From NCBI RefSeq assembly GCF_010093595.1, contig NW_022985444.1, forward strand, positions 1,970,057-1,991,248: 21,192 bases of DNA. Direction: 5' to 3'. This DNA is from Mytilinidion resinicola (taxonomy: Eukaryota > Ascomycota > Dothideomycetes > Mytilinidiales > Mytilinidiaceae). The number at the start of each line of letters is the position of its first letter. Within the stretch, counting starts at the first letter, position 1. The position numbers and the translations under genes were made by a program. This document shows positions 1 through 9,515 of this stretch, one piece after another. The notes beneath the pieces were generated by a model. The model was not told the origin of the DNA and searched no databases. It was given only the letters and a program-made list of their open reading frames with translations.

Positions 1-252
1 GTTTCCCATACGTCGCCGCTAGGTTACACATGCTAGTCAGCGTTTTTGGATGCTCGTCCCCAAGCACCCTCTTTTTCGTCTCCAATACTTGCACCTCTAG
101 CTCTTCGGCCTCCTTTAACCGCCCTTGTTTCCCATACGTCGCCGCTAGGTTACCCATGCTAATCAGCGTGTCTGGATGCTCGTCTCCCAGTATGGCCTTC
201 CTAGACTCGAATGTTCGTCGGTGCAATTTCTCCGCTTTAGCGTAGAGTCCTT
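1..252 (-). repeat. Near-identical TPR-encoding tandem copies, 126-bp period
   Basis: The stretch starting at 1 recurs at 127. Both begin GTTTCCCATACGTCGCCGCT and stay nearly identical for about 60 bp, then diverge. The period is 126 bp, or 42 codons, matching the TPR unit. Nucleotide-level identity points to recent intragenic duplication or conversion within the Clr5-TPR gene. Confidence 0.85.
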
Positions 253-1601
253 GATAACGTAGAACGTCTCCAAGGAGATTTAAAGCAGCAAGTGTGCTGA
301 CTTCATTGTCTCCATTTGTAACTCGGCGACCTTCCACCAATCTGCGAACTACTTCCTCCGCGGACCTATATCTTCCTTGGCGTATTAGTACCTCGCCTAA
401 CCTGGAGAGTACGCCTAAGGCCCTCGGGTGGCTCATCCTATGCAGATTTTCGGCGAAGGACAGTTCTTCCCGCAGTCCCTGTTCCTCTTTTTGTAGATAC
501 CGATACTGAGGATCTGCCGAGGTAGATTGGCGTTGGGATGCGATCAAAGTGGGTGGGGAGCCTGGAGTAAAGGCTGGTGGCGAGCCTGGACCATATTGAT
601 AGGTGCTAGCCGGACTCTGCCCTGCAAAAGTGCTGTCTTGGGGTCGAACTATGCTCGAGATTGAGAGGGCAGGAGACAGCATCGGAGGACTATGGGCGAC
701 AGACGTAACGGCTGCTGGTGAGAAACATGGAATCCCTGCTGAGTACGCAGGGCTTGGAGCCGGAGAATCGCGTTCGGAGACCGTTCGACATCCCACATCG
801 GATGGGGTTGCTTCGGCATGTCAGTATCGTACGGATGTGATAGAGATTGTACGTCTACTTACATGCAGCGGGACTGGGGGCATACAAGAAGCCTTCGGGA
901 TGATGATGTCTCTTCATCCATCTGTCGATATTTTGTGGCTCCACTTTGCGGCCTCTGACTTCAAATATAAGCTCGCCTCTGTCGACTTCTACAAGCTTCC
1001 TTTTCTGTCGCTTCCTAACAATTGCTTTCATCTCATTTGGCTTGACGTTCTTGTCTTTTTTCAACCGACTTATACATGTTCTATACTGTCGTAGCCTTCA
1101 AAGTGTAAGCTTAGATGTGCGACTACACTCGATATCACTGGCACATAACGCGAAAGGAGAAACATACTCAGCGGTAAACCCAGTTTCATCCTCAATTATC
1201 TTCATCACTTTCGGAAGCGGTAAGTTTTGCGTAATATGGAGCTCTAAAATTCGATCTTCGTATGGCTCCCAATCGTCTGCACGCAGTGTCGGAGCCTTTC
1301 TCTTTCTTGGCTTGGCTGGCGGGCCCATGGAAGTCGTGGGAACGGGTGGGGCAGCGTCGAATGATTCAGCGTGATGGAACGCATGGCTATGAAGCGCTGG
1401 AGAGGGAGAGAACAATTGGGGCGCACTGCTTTGACCAGTCGTAATTTGTCCATCCGTCGGTAGCGTCTGTGAGGCCATATTATGGGGCGCCATGGGACTA
1501 CTGTAAAGCCCGTATGCTTGCTGTGGGACGGGAGGACTTGGAATGGGATATGAAAAATCGAGCTCGCCGAGAACGGGCGAATTCGTCGCCCAGGGATTCA
1601 T
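1..1601 (-). CDS. Clr5-domain protein with kinesin-light-chain-type TPRs, 3' end outside the window
   Basis: Three exons by frame continuity: 1601-1168, 1095-863 and 810-1. Introns are 72 bp (GTATGT donor) and 52 bp (GTAAGT donor, ACTGAC branch-like motif), and the phases match at both joints. About 492 residues are visible. Residues 1-105 are Pro/Ser-rich with a basic KPRKRK stretch (possible NLS). Residues 109-165 form a Clr5 domain: DDWEPYEDRILELH, then KVMKIIEDETGF, then RQYRTCISRLKKDKN across intron 1. A Pro/Ser-rich linker follows, then TPRs of 42-residue period with the NLAATYGKQGR / LGDEHPxTL signature. Fungal Clr5-TPR proteins are usually uncharacterised, possibly DNA- or nucleic-acid-binding scaffolds; the role here is inferred from domains only. 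The ATG at 1601 is my choice; an in-frame ATG at 1856 would add a UTR-like extension. Confidence 0.85.
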
Positions 1602-2445
1602 GCTGACTTTTCTTCGGGCCTCCGCGTGCTGGTAGCCTGACCGAGCTGTTTTTGATTGGAAATTTGAGTGCAGGACTTCGTAGTATCGTCTGAGAGGAGG
1701 AGGTGAACGTGAAGAAAGGGAGTGATGTTGCAGGTTGGCTATTTTACAGCCTGGCCGCGATATTGAGAAGATATACACACCGACTGCAAACCGGGCTGAA
1801 GTGCAGCGGTGGCAGACGAGGGTTGATTGGACGAACAAAACTCCCATCCCATGCATCGTCACTGCGGCTGAGCATGCAAGGATAACGACGGCGTGGACGG
1901 CTAGCGTATAATTCTACCAGGGTGCGGGCGGCTGGGCGCACATCCCGCGTTTTGCAAAAGTACAATCTCGACAGCAAGCATGGGGCCATGCACAAGTCCT
2001 GTTTCAGAGGCACTATTTTCGCCATCCACTTCGCCGCACAGTTCTCTTTCTGTTCCTGACTGGAGGAGATGGCTCGTGCCGTGCATTTGCTTACCGTGCA
2101 CCATGCTGCAATAATGGAAGCCGCAATAATGGAAGCCTCAATCAAAAGTACTATCTTTCTTCATGCTGGTTCGTGTTGCTGTTTTGGTAGTACCGGTGAG
2201 CCCCGAGTGCGCCATAAGGATTGTGTTCGGCACTCTGTCGAAGTTCAAAGTGACCACTCCTCGCAAAAGTACTAAACTGTATTGAATAAAAGCTATTGTA
2301 CTCACCGTAGGGTGAGTCTCCTTCGCAGCAAGCGTACGGTGCTCTTCGAAGTCCAGTGAATCTATTCGCCTCACCCTGGAATAGTACCGGTTCCATTGCT
2401 CCCCAAAAACATTCACACTTCGAGTTAGCCTCCACATTTTTTATC
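1602..2445. other. Divergent intergenic region, no supported gene
   Basis: This lies between the 5' end of the Clr5-TPR gene (-) and the small membrane-peptide gene (+), so it should hold both promoters. Open frames here are short, overlap each other on both strands and show no recognisable domain. A 15-bp sequence, GCAATAATGGAAGCC, is repeated back to back at about 2108-2137. Confidence 0.5.
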
Positions 2446-2648
2446 ATGGCTCCACCACTGCCGTCTGCGCAGATCATCATTTCTATCATCTTTGGCGTCC
2501 TTCAGTTAGCTATCGGGCTTGTTTCGCTCTGGCAACAGCGTTACTTTAGCCCGTCGAATCGTACGTCGTGCTGCACCTTAAGAGTATCCACCTATAGACT
2601 AATCTAATAGCAGACCCAGCAACAGAAAGAAGAAGAAATACCTTCTAA
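2446..2648 (+). CDS. Putative small single-pass membrane peptide (about 50 aa)
   Basis: Exon 1 is 2446-2560, starting MAPPLPSAQIIISIIFGVLQ. The intron opens with GTACGT at 2561 and ends at TAATAG (2610) or CAG (2613); both acceptors keep the same frame. The stop is at 2646-2648. Residues 9-28 form one uninterrupted hydrophobic segment, followed by LWQQRYF and an Arg-rich tail (ERRR), which by the positive-inside rule suggests a cytosolic C-terminus. I do not recognise a family. Support comes from the ATG, the TM segment and a plausible 50-53 bp intron. It could still be a spurious short frame; a homologue in related fungi would settle it. Confidence 0.45.
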
Positions 2649-3397
2649 GCCGGTGAGAAGGGGGTGAGACGTCTATTTTGAATGGAGTCACGTGGCGTAC
2701 ACGAGACAAACGCTGCAAACACGACAATCATCAGCCTTCGTGCAAAGTCCGAATCTCATCGCCACGCCACAACGCACGCAGTAGGGCTTGTCTCTATCCT
2801 CCCACCATCCCTTATCTGTCGGGTATACCTAGGTAGCACGCCGAGTATCCGATCCGTACCATGGCATCTCACGTGCTCGCTTGAGGCTCGCACCTAAGTC
2901 ACCCCGATCCTCCGGATCCTGAATTTCGCTAAGGACTCGTCTCTCCCTCAATATATTATTGTCTACCGATTCCATCCTCATACCTCATGCCGTGACTTGC
3001 TCTTATCCTGGAGGCAGATTAGGTTGCGTCAACATACCTGGTGTGGTACTAGATGTCACTGGGCTGTTCATCACGTGATGCTATAATCAATAACTTAGCA
3101 CCTACTGTATAGGTACAAAGCCTTTCCTCCTACTTCCTCTGACTTCCAGCTCAAGAGCACAAAAGCGAGAAAGACTACGCTTCGCAAATCTACTACGCGT
3201 TTGTTTCACACCTCCTACCCCCCTTCATCTCGTTCCATTATTCGCTAGATTGTATAAATATCAAGAGTTTTCTGACTGCGGTTGAAACTCGGAGGGCTGA
3301 GACAGTACAAACACATACATTTTCATGGGTACTCCATCGTCATGAGTTGAAACTTACAAATCGGAGTGCCTCCGAGAATGAAACGTACAAAAGGAGT
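2649..3397. other. Convergent intergenic region, no supported gene
   Basis: This holds the 3' flanks of the small-peptide gene (+) and the NmrA-like gene (-). I find no credible coding frame, tRNA or tandem array in it. A CACGTG palindrome lies near 3073. Confidence 0.45.
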
Positions 3398-4527
3398 CTA
3401 ACATCCACACCCACCATCTCCCCCAATCTCCCCATTCCTAACCGTCAATGCGACCCTCCCAACCTCATCCCGCCACCCATCCTTCCCACCCTCACTCACC
3501 CCCTTCCACCCCGCCCACGCACCAACTCTATCATCCCAAACAGCCACCCTCCCCATCAGCGCCACCCCACCATCAAAATATCCCCTCCTCATCCTCTCAT
3601 TCGCCTCCTTCTTCGCACCCTCAATAAGTCCCTCATACCGATCCAACCCCCTCTCCAACTTCTTCTCAACAGCCTCAACCAACTCATCCTGCGAAGCCTG
3701 AAAGCTACACGTCCACACCTCATTCCCCTCCACTTTCCTCCGCTCAGTCGCCACCTCCACAATCGATTTCGCAATATCCTTGTAAGTAGACACCGCAATT
3801 CTCAGATTCCTATCATGCGGAAACACGACTACGCTCGCCCATAGACAATCAATCCCCAGCACACCATCCGCCTTCATCGCTTCCTCGAGTTCAACTCCAG
3901 AGTAGATAGCAGTCCAGTTCATCCCGCTGCTTTTCAGCTTCTGTTGCGTTTCGTAGCGCATGCGGTAGGGATGCAGCAGCTCTCTAACTTTTGCGTTGCT
4001 GGTGTCAAGACCGTATTCTGAGGGAATGAAGGTTTTGACGCCGGCTGCGGTGGCGGCGTCGATGAGGTCGGCGCTGAGGTGCAGGTCGGAGCCTTCTAGG
4101 TAGCAGATGAGGGTGTCGTTCTTTCTTAGGTGGGTCTGGAGCTCTGCGGCGGAGAAGGAGGTTTCAATATGTAAGATCTCGGCGTCGTGGTGGTGGGCGT
4201 TTGAGTCATGGTTGTGGGAGTGGGAGTGGCCGGATGAGAGGGGGAGGGAGACGGTGGTTTTGCGCGTGAGGACGGTGACTGTGATGCCGGGTTGGTGGGA
4301 GAGGGCGTGGAGAAGGTGAGATAGAAGCGGCGCTGTGGGCGTCTAGGAACTATTAGTACTGGTATTCAAACCTCTGGAGCTTGAGCTTGAGCTTGAAAGA
4401 AAGGAGGTGTGGTGGGGAAGTTTGATATCACGTGACCTGTCGACACTGAATCTGGCAAGGGTTTTGCATTGGATGTACTTACCGCTGCAATGACGATACT
4501 CTTTAGGTTATCACTCGTGGACCCCAT
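3398..4527 (-). CDS. NmrA-like / isoflavone-reductase-like NAD(P)-binding protein
   Basis: Exon 1 is 4527-4483 (MGSTSDNLKSIVIAA); exon 2 is 4342-3398. The 140-bp intron has a GTAAGT donor and a TACTAAT branch motif. The product is 329 aa, the usual size for the NmrA/isoflavone-reductase group of atypical short-chain dehydrogenases. Family marks are the first beta strand (SIVIAA), VTVLTRK after the first helix, GVKTFIPSEYGLDTS (residues 116-130), the YRMRYETQQKLKSSGMNWT segment and YKDIAKSIVEV near 220. Oddly, the glycine-rich GxxGxxG loop is replaced by AATPTAPLL, with no glycines. Residues 53-68 form a His-rich stretch that looks like an insertion. It may bind dinucleotide weakly or act as a sensor, like NmrA itself. 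The family call is firm; the substrate is unknown. Confidence 0.82.
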
Positions 4528-4931
4528 GTTGTTTGACTGTGTTCTGGAGATGGCGTCCGTTCGATAGACTTGATATGTCTTCCAGGGTCGGCCGACCGGA
4601 AGCGGGCAGGCGGGGTAAGTGGCGGGAGGATGGGTGGTATTTGAGTTTGTATCGTCGCCAATTCTAGGCCATCTAGTTCGTGTGTTCAAGTCCGGGACTT
4701 TATTTGCAGTGTCGACTTAAGGGGTTGCCTGGTTTTCCAAGTGCTGCTTCTCGTCGATCTCTTAAGAACGTAGCAAAGTTCGAGGCAAATGGATCGCTTA
4801 GAAAAAGACGCAGGAGGTCGAACGGCCAAAGAATCAAAGACACCCTGTCAATGGTTCGCTTTTTCTAAGGGTAGTATTTTTGCTCTTCGTCTCGCTGCCA
4901 GATCGTTTGGTACCGATCACAAACACCCTGT
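4528..4931. other. Intergenic region upstream of the NmrA-like gene
   Basis: This 404-bp gap lies between the NmrA-like start and the OsmC stop, both on the minus strand. It must hold the OsmC 3' end and the NmrA-like promoter. A B-box-like GTTCAAGTCC near 4684 has no tRNA fold around it. Nothing else is supported. Confidence 0.4.
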
Positions 4932-5540
4932 CTAGAGTTTCTTCCCCCAACCAACCTGCCTCTCGATCCCATCCTCTTCTTTCCCTTTCCCTAGAACCCT
5001 TACCGCTAGACTTGGCTTCCTTACCAATGTCTGAAGCACGACACAGTACCTCTCTGTCAGCTTGCCCAACTTCTCAACATCGTCATCCGTAACCTGTTCA
5101 CCTCCCTCTTTCAAGCCAAATTGCAGATCAAACGCCAGCCGAATATCCGTAATCCCCACTGGCGCTGTCTTATCCACGCCCAACGTCCCCTTGAAATCCA
5201 TATCGCCCTCCGCGGTCACCGTTCCCTTCTCTATCGGTATCCCGAGCGCTGTTGCGACTGCCTTGAGCGTTACGCCAGAACAAGCGACGAGCGCGTCAAG
5301 CAGCATATCACCGGAGCATAGCTCGCCGGAGAGTTCGGGGTCGGGGCCGCCGGCTTTAGGATGCAGGCCTGCGATTTTGGAGGCAAATTTTAGAGCAGAG
5401 CCGGTTTCGAGTTTGCAGGTTATTGAGCTGGAGTCGAGAGAGCCGGTGGATTTGAGGGTGACGAGGGCAGCATTAGGTGTATCGCGATACGAAGATTTTA
5501 TGGGACCTTGCTGCTCGCGGAGGGATTGTGCTTGCGTCAT
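4932..5540 (-). CDS. OsmC/Ohr-family peroxiredoxin-like protein
   Basis: Uninterrupted frame of 202 aa from ATG 5540 (MTQAQSLREQQ); the frame is open further upstream but has no earlier ATG. OsmC/Ohr proteins reduce organic hydroperoxides with two cysteines. Both are present: Cys87 in the helix LLDALVACSGVTLKAVA and Cys166 in LTERYCVVLQTL, the family's characteristic positions. Other marks are HPKAGGPDPELSGELCSGD and the beta segment TVTAEGDMDFKGTLGV. The length is slightly above that of bacterial OsmC. Fungal members are often mitochondrial; this start shows no clear presequence, so an unseen upstream exon is possible. The next gene on this strand (NmrA-like) is downstream but separated by 405 bp, so there is no evidence of linkage. 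Confidence 0.9.
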   Translation of the reverse strand: MTQAQSLREQQGPIKSSYRDTPNAALVTLKSTGSLDSSSITCKLETGSALKFASKIAGLHPKAGGPDPELSGELCSGDMLLDALVACSGVTLKAVATALGIPIEKGTVTAEGDMDFKGTLGVDKTAPVGITDIRLAFDLQFGLKEGGEQVTDDDVEKLGKLTERYCVVLQTLVRKPSLAVRVLGKGKEEDGIERQVGWGKKL

Positions 5541-5998
5541 GATTGAGGAGAACGGTGTGAAAGAAACCGCCAGTTCTCGATGGTTTGAGGCGTTAAGCAA
5601 AGAAACTAAAGACTTGAGATCGACGAGGTGGATATTTGAGGCTTGAGAGTAGATGATAATGGTTGACTAGGCCTGGGAGAGGCGTAGAGAGAAGGAGAGC
5701 TAGTTTATATACCTTTGATACTCAGACGGGCGGGAGCTTAGTCGAATGGCTGAAACTAGGTAGAGACCACACGTCCTCTGAAAACCCTTCTAGACTCTGC
5801 ACTAATATCAACTTCCGCAATTGTGGTGACGCTAGTAGGCGGTAGATGGCAGAACCCCGCAAAGGACCAAAGGAACCGGCGGGGGAGCTCCACATTTGAG
5901 TACGGACGCCTCCCTAGTGTTCCTATTCTCCGTAATTTGCTCCATCAACACCTTGGCAGCCATACATCCACTAAACCTCCCAAACGCCACCAAGCACC
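5541..5998. promoter_or_regulatory. Divergent intergenic region with OsmC TATA-like box
   Basis: A TATATAAAC motif on the minus strand at 5711-5703 lies 163 bp upstream of the OsmC ATG, a plausible core-promoter position. The other half lies upstream of the NTF2-like remnant and shows no ATG exon that would splice into it. Confidence 0.35.
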
Positions 5999-6466
5999 AT
6001 CTCGGAATACACGTCCACTCGCGAAGGCTTCCAGCGCGCCACGAAGTGGAGCCTCACCGGCCCGCCGGAGGAGGCTACGCTATACGCCGCGGGCACCGCA
6101 ACGCCTACCTTCTATCAAGTCATGAACGGCCAGCGCATTGAGTACGACGACTATGTCAAGGGCATCGCTGAGTGGAGGGCCAAGATTAGCGACTACAACC
6201 CGATTGTGGGTACATTTTTCTCCTTTAGGTGGAACAGAGCTTCAAACTGACATCTACCTCCTCTCTTGCTTAGCGACGAGTTCCTTCGCGACGGCGACCA
6301 ACTGGCGGCACGCATGACGGGCACCATTAAGGTCAATGGCACCGAGACCGCGTTCGAGAGCTTCATGTTCGCCAAGATCGACAAGGAGAGCGGTAGGATG
6401 GTGTCGCTGGTCGAGAGGTCTGTCTGGGGACCTGTGGGAGCAGCGCCAGAGCATGGTGTCAACTGA
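5999..6466 (+). pseudogene. NTF2/SnoaL-like protein gene, probably inactivated
   Basis: The reading frame gives SEYTSTREGFQRATKW, then GPPEEATLYAAGTATPTFYQ, then YVKGIAEWRAKISDYNPIV. After an intron it gives DEFLRDGDQLAARMTGTIKV, FMFAKIDKESG and VERSVWGPVGAAPEHGVN with a stop at 6466. Length (about 130-140 aa) and pattern resemble small fungal NTF2/SnoaL-fold proteins. Two faults are visible. The expected start codon, in a good CACC context at 5999-6001, is ATC, and the frame upstream meets a TAA with no ATG. The best donor (GTACAT at 6210) joined to the TTAG acceptor (6273) is out of frame by one base. Only a weaker donor (GTGGAA at 6229) restores frame, adding about seven residues. An unseen upstream exon would weaken the pseudogene reading. 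Confidence 0.6.
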
Positions 6467-7685
6467 GAGCCAACGGAGCAGGTACTGCACATGAAGACGC
6501 TTCGGGCCACACAGTCTGGATGGCATTGAAATGTGACTGTGGTGTTGAGATGGATAGCAGTTGTCTGCGGTCGGACTGGACAAGGCCACGCAAATGGTCC
6601 GAGATTAGATCTCGAAACATGTGACCTAGAAATCATTTACGAGAGTAAAGATGCTCTCAAAAAGAGAGAAGAAGAGCCCCAAACTCACTAGACAATCCTC
6701 GATTAAATTCAAGCATGTTTGCTTCAGCAGATTTATCAGTTCTCGCCTGAATATTCAGTTCATTCGTCTCGCTCGCAACTGCTATTTCTGTTCTTCATTC
6801 TCACCAGAACCCATGAGAGCTCAGAAGCTCGGGAAAAAGGCTGATATCTTGAGGACGTTGCCTTCACTAAATAGCGGACTAGACTAAGCAAAAGTAATTC
6901 AAGCCGTTACCTAACACAGAAGACGGTCATGTGTCGTAAGGCGTTTTTCTTCCTTCATCAGGTATAAGAGCGCATCGCTGGCTCCTCGAGCTCGCCTTAG
7001 GCATGGCGGGGGCATGGACTTCGATTTGGGATTTCAAACAAGGCTATTGAAGGTTACATGGTTCAGCGGTCTTGTGAAGTCAGATGGAAATGGAAAACAA
7101 GCTCATGTGGGCGCTGGTCGGGTAGTAGCTTTGAATCGAAAAATTGTTATTGCGTCGCCACATGTTCAAAGTCTGTATATACACAGACTCATGTTGGACT
7201 GGGGTGAGTGGGTTGGAGCGTCCGTACGAACGAAAAGAGGGAGACGCATGTGGGAGAGTGGGTTGACAGCGGAAGCTTGATGACGTTGATTATCACAAGT
7301 TGAGATACGCTGCTGAATGGCGAAGACTGTAAAGGATAGCGAGGAGTAAGTATGTGCGACTGGGACCAACACCATCAGGAAAAGACATCAGTGTTCAGCA
7401 ATAAGCATGAAATGTCCGGCACGATGATTCTTTTGGTGCTGCTATACCTTCGTGAGGACAAACCTGGCTTCTTGGGCAAGATTTCATACCCCGAATCGAA
7501 AGATGTGCGAAGTCGGACTTACGTGGCACTAGGAATTATGCAGATGCGAGGTTTTATTATTATTTGAATGGCATACGGCGCTATGTGATTTGGCTCAGCA
7601 ATCTTGAAGGCTCTTCGAAGGGTAGAAAATATTGTGTTCATATTCCGAAAGATTTGGTAAATACTTACCGAATCGACAAACCGCT
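6467..7685. other. 1.2-kb stretch without a supported gene
   Basis: This holds the 3' flanks of the NTF2-like remnant (+) and CWC27 (-). The longest ATG-initiated frame is 88 codons at 7014-7280 (+); it has no domain, TM segment or family resemblance and I do not call it. Just past the CWC27 stop, at about 7648-7673, there is a short imperfect hairpin (GATTTGGTAA / TTACCGAATC). Confidence 0.45.
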
Positions 7686-9182
7686 CTACCTCTTCTCCTT
7701 ACCTTTTCTCCCCTTTTTGATCTCTTTCGCTTTCTCCCTCGGGTCGATGACCACGAGCTCCTCCTCGTTTTTCCGCTTCCACTCGAGATCCTTCCCAAGC
7801 CTGTCTTTGGCGAAACTCAACGCGTGGCTCATCCACCCATCATCGTCTTCCGACTCTTCCTCCTGTTGCGCGTCCCACGCTGTGCAGGATTGGCAGCCCA
7901 CAATGAAGTGTAGATCGCACGTCTTTTCATCATCGTCCTCGGGCGCAGGCACCGATTTTCCATTCAGTGGAGCGTGGTCGCCATTGCTAGCTCCATTTTC
8001 CGCAGCCGGTATATGAAGTGGGTGTTTCTCCACCGCAGGCGCAGATTCCAGCTTCGCTTTGAAAGCATCTAGTAGCGCCAAAGTATCCTTGTCCGTCTCC
8101 GCGTTCGTGGCTCCTGGCCGCCTCTTACGCGCACGCACTGATGTCTCAGGTATTAATGCCTCGAGCGCGGACTTCTTCTTCGGAGCTGCAGCTGCGGAGG
8201 TAGCGGTCGTACGTTTCATAGAAGCCTTGAGCTCGGCGATTTGTGCGTTTGTTCGGGCGAGGAGGGCGGCCTGACGCGATTCTGGGGAGGGAGATCGCGA
8301 TGGGGATCGTGGTTTCACTTTCCGAGGAGGGGAGTTCGGTTTCGATGCCCGTGCCGGAGCTGAAGGCGGAGCAGGAGAGGGAGAGGCGGGTGTTGGTCGT
8401 CGAATGGGGATTTCTTTCGTCGGTTCCACAGCGGCTGGTGTTGGGGCGGTCCTCTTCGCGGGCTGGTTTACTTCCCCGGTATCAACGAGATTGGGATTGA
8501 ATTTCGCCTTCTTGACGATTGGAGCTGGTGCGTCGTCTTCGCCTTCGTCTCCGCCGAAACTAAGAAGGGCTTTTCCAGCCTTCCGCTTCGGCTTCTTCTT
8601 TGGCTTAACCTCCTCTACAGCAGACTTTGCTGTCTTGATCCTCTTCTCCATGCCCTCAAAAGGGTTGACCAGTATCTCTGTGCCTGTGATTTTGGTGGGA
8701 TATAGCGGCCTGTCCCCTCCCTCCTCTGCCAGGTCCGCCTCTCCCATCTTCATCAAATTGTAGATTGTGTCTCCTGCCACGCGCCCAAAGAAAGTATTCT
8801 TCCCAGTAAGCTCGGGCGTGTTGCCCAGCGTGAGAAAGAATTGACTGCCATTATCATCCTTTTTCCCTGAGTTGGCCATCCCCAGCAGACCTCGCCTGTT
8901 ATACTTCAGCCTGCTGTGATACTCGTCCACGAACGGCTCGCCATCGTAGCTACTCTCCCCTCCAGATCCCGTTCCAGTTGGATCGCCGCCCTGGATGATG
9001 AAGCCTGGGACCAGGCGGTGGAATATTGTGCCATCGTAGTAGCCATCGAGACAGAGCTGTATGAAGTTTCGCGAGGTAATCGGGGTCTGCTTCGCGAAGA
9101 GCTCGATTTCGATATCGCCGGAAGTGGTCTGGAGGAGGACCTTGGCGGTCGGCTGGGGCTCGAGGTTGTAGACGGAGCTCAT
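7686..9182 (-). CDS. cwc27: CWC27-type spliceosomal cyclophilin
   Basis: Single exon, 498 aa, from ATG 9182 (MSSVYNLEPQPTAKV); the frame extends upstream only through a GTG. Residues 10-175 are a cyclophilin domain with SRNFIQLCLDGYYDGTIFHR, VPGFIIQGGDPTGTGSGG, LLGMANSGKKDDNGSQFF and NTPELTGKNTFFGRV. Arg56 and Gln114 of the peptidyl-prolyl isomerase site are kept. The tryptophan equivalent to cyclophilin A Trp121 is Glu124, a substitution known from CWC27 proteins and linked to loss of proline isomerase activity. A long Lys/Pro/Ser-rich middle follows. The C-terminal part has CDLHFIVGCQSC and DDDGWMSHALSFAKDRLGKD, features I associate with fungal CWC27. CWC27 belongs to the CWC22-associated Bact-stage spliceosome in the nucleus. 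It is divergent to ALE1 across 333 bp. Confidence 0.93.
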   Translation of the reverse strand: MSSVYNLEPQPTAKVLLQTTSGDIEIELFAKQTPITSRNFIQLCLDGYYDGTIFHRLVPGFIIQGGDPTGTGSGGESSYDGEPFVDEYHSRLKYNRRGLLGMANSGKKDDNGSQFFLTLGNTPELTGKNTFFGRVAGDTIYNLMKMGEADLAEEGGDRPLYPTKITGTEILVNPFEGMEKRIKTAKSAVEEVKPKKKPKRKAGKALLSFGGDEGEDDAPAPIVKKAKFNPNLVDTGEVNQPAKRTAPTPAAVEPTKEIPIRRPTPASPSPAPPSAPARASKPNSPPRKVKPRSPSRSPSPESRQAALLARTNAQIAELKASMKRTTATSAAAAPKKKSALEALIPETSVRARKRRPGATNAETDKDTLALLDAFKAKLESAPAVEKHPLHIPAAENGASNGDHAPLNGKSVPAPEDDDEKTCDLHFIVGCQSCTAWDAQQEEESEDDDGWMSHALSFAKDRLGKDLEWKRKNEEELVVIDPREKAKEIKKGRKGKEKR

Positions 9183-9515
9183 GGCGGGCGAGCGAGGTGG
9201 TGATGGGTTGGCGTGGTGCTGAGCTTTTGGCTTCCAGCTTGGCGCGCCCACGTGTTGGCGATCTGCGATTTTGGACGGCCAGGGTCTACATCGACGTCAC
9301 CAGGCCAAAGCAGCTGGCAGAATCTCTTGACCTACGAAGAACCTCACTTATCGAAGAAGCTTGAGACCGGCTATCTCTACTCATATTCTCACCTCGAAGC
9401 TTGAAGATGCAGTGCTCTCCTTGATGCAGACACGAGCTTGAATACGTCACCTTTTTATTTCCCACAAACTGTCCCTCGGCATCTCACATCGCTTCCTCGC
9501 ACCTCAACATTCATC
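9183..9515. promoter_or_regulatory. Shared divergent promoter region of cwc27 and ale1
   Basis: 333 bp separate the two ATGs. The side next to ale1 is C/T-rich (TCGGCATCTCACATCGCTTC near 9477), as is common just upstream of fungal starts, with a TTTTTATTT tract near 9450. No other feature is supported. Confidence 0.45.

Noticed and set aside
3073..3086. CACGTGATGCTATA shared with the motif cluster at 16124
   Set aside because: A 14-base match in a window of this size is expected about once by chance, and nothing else around the two sites matches.
4676..4710. B-box-like GTTCAAGTCC suggesting a tRNA
   Set aside because: No matching acceptor stem, D-arm or anticodon arm could be found around it.
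5896..6141. Signal-peptide-like plus-strand frame overlapping the NTF2-like remnant
   Set aside because: It starts at TTG rather than ATG and overlaps in a different frame the better-supported NTF2-like sequence.
7014..7280. 88-codon ATG frame on the plus strand
   Set aside because: No domain, codon-like pattern, TM segment or plausible splice partners; it sits in a region with no other coding signal.
8404..8763. Long plus-strand frames opposite cwc27
   Set aside because: Antisense shadows of the GC-rich cwc27 coding sequence, with no independent features.
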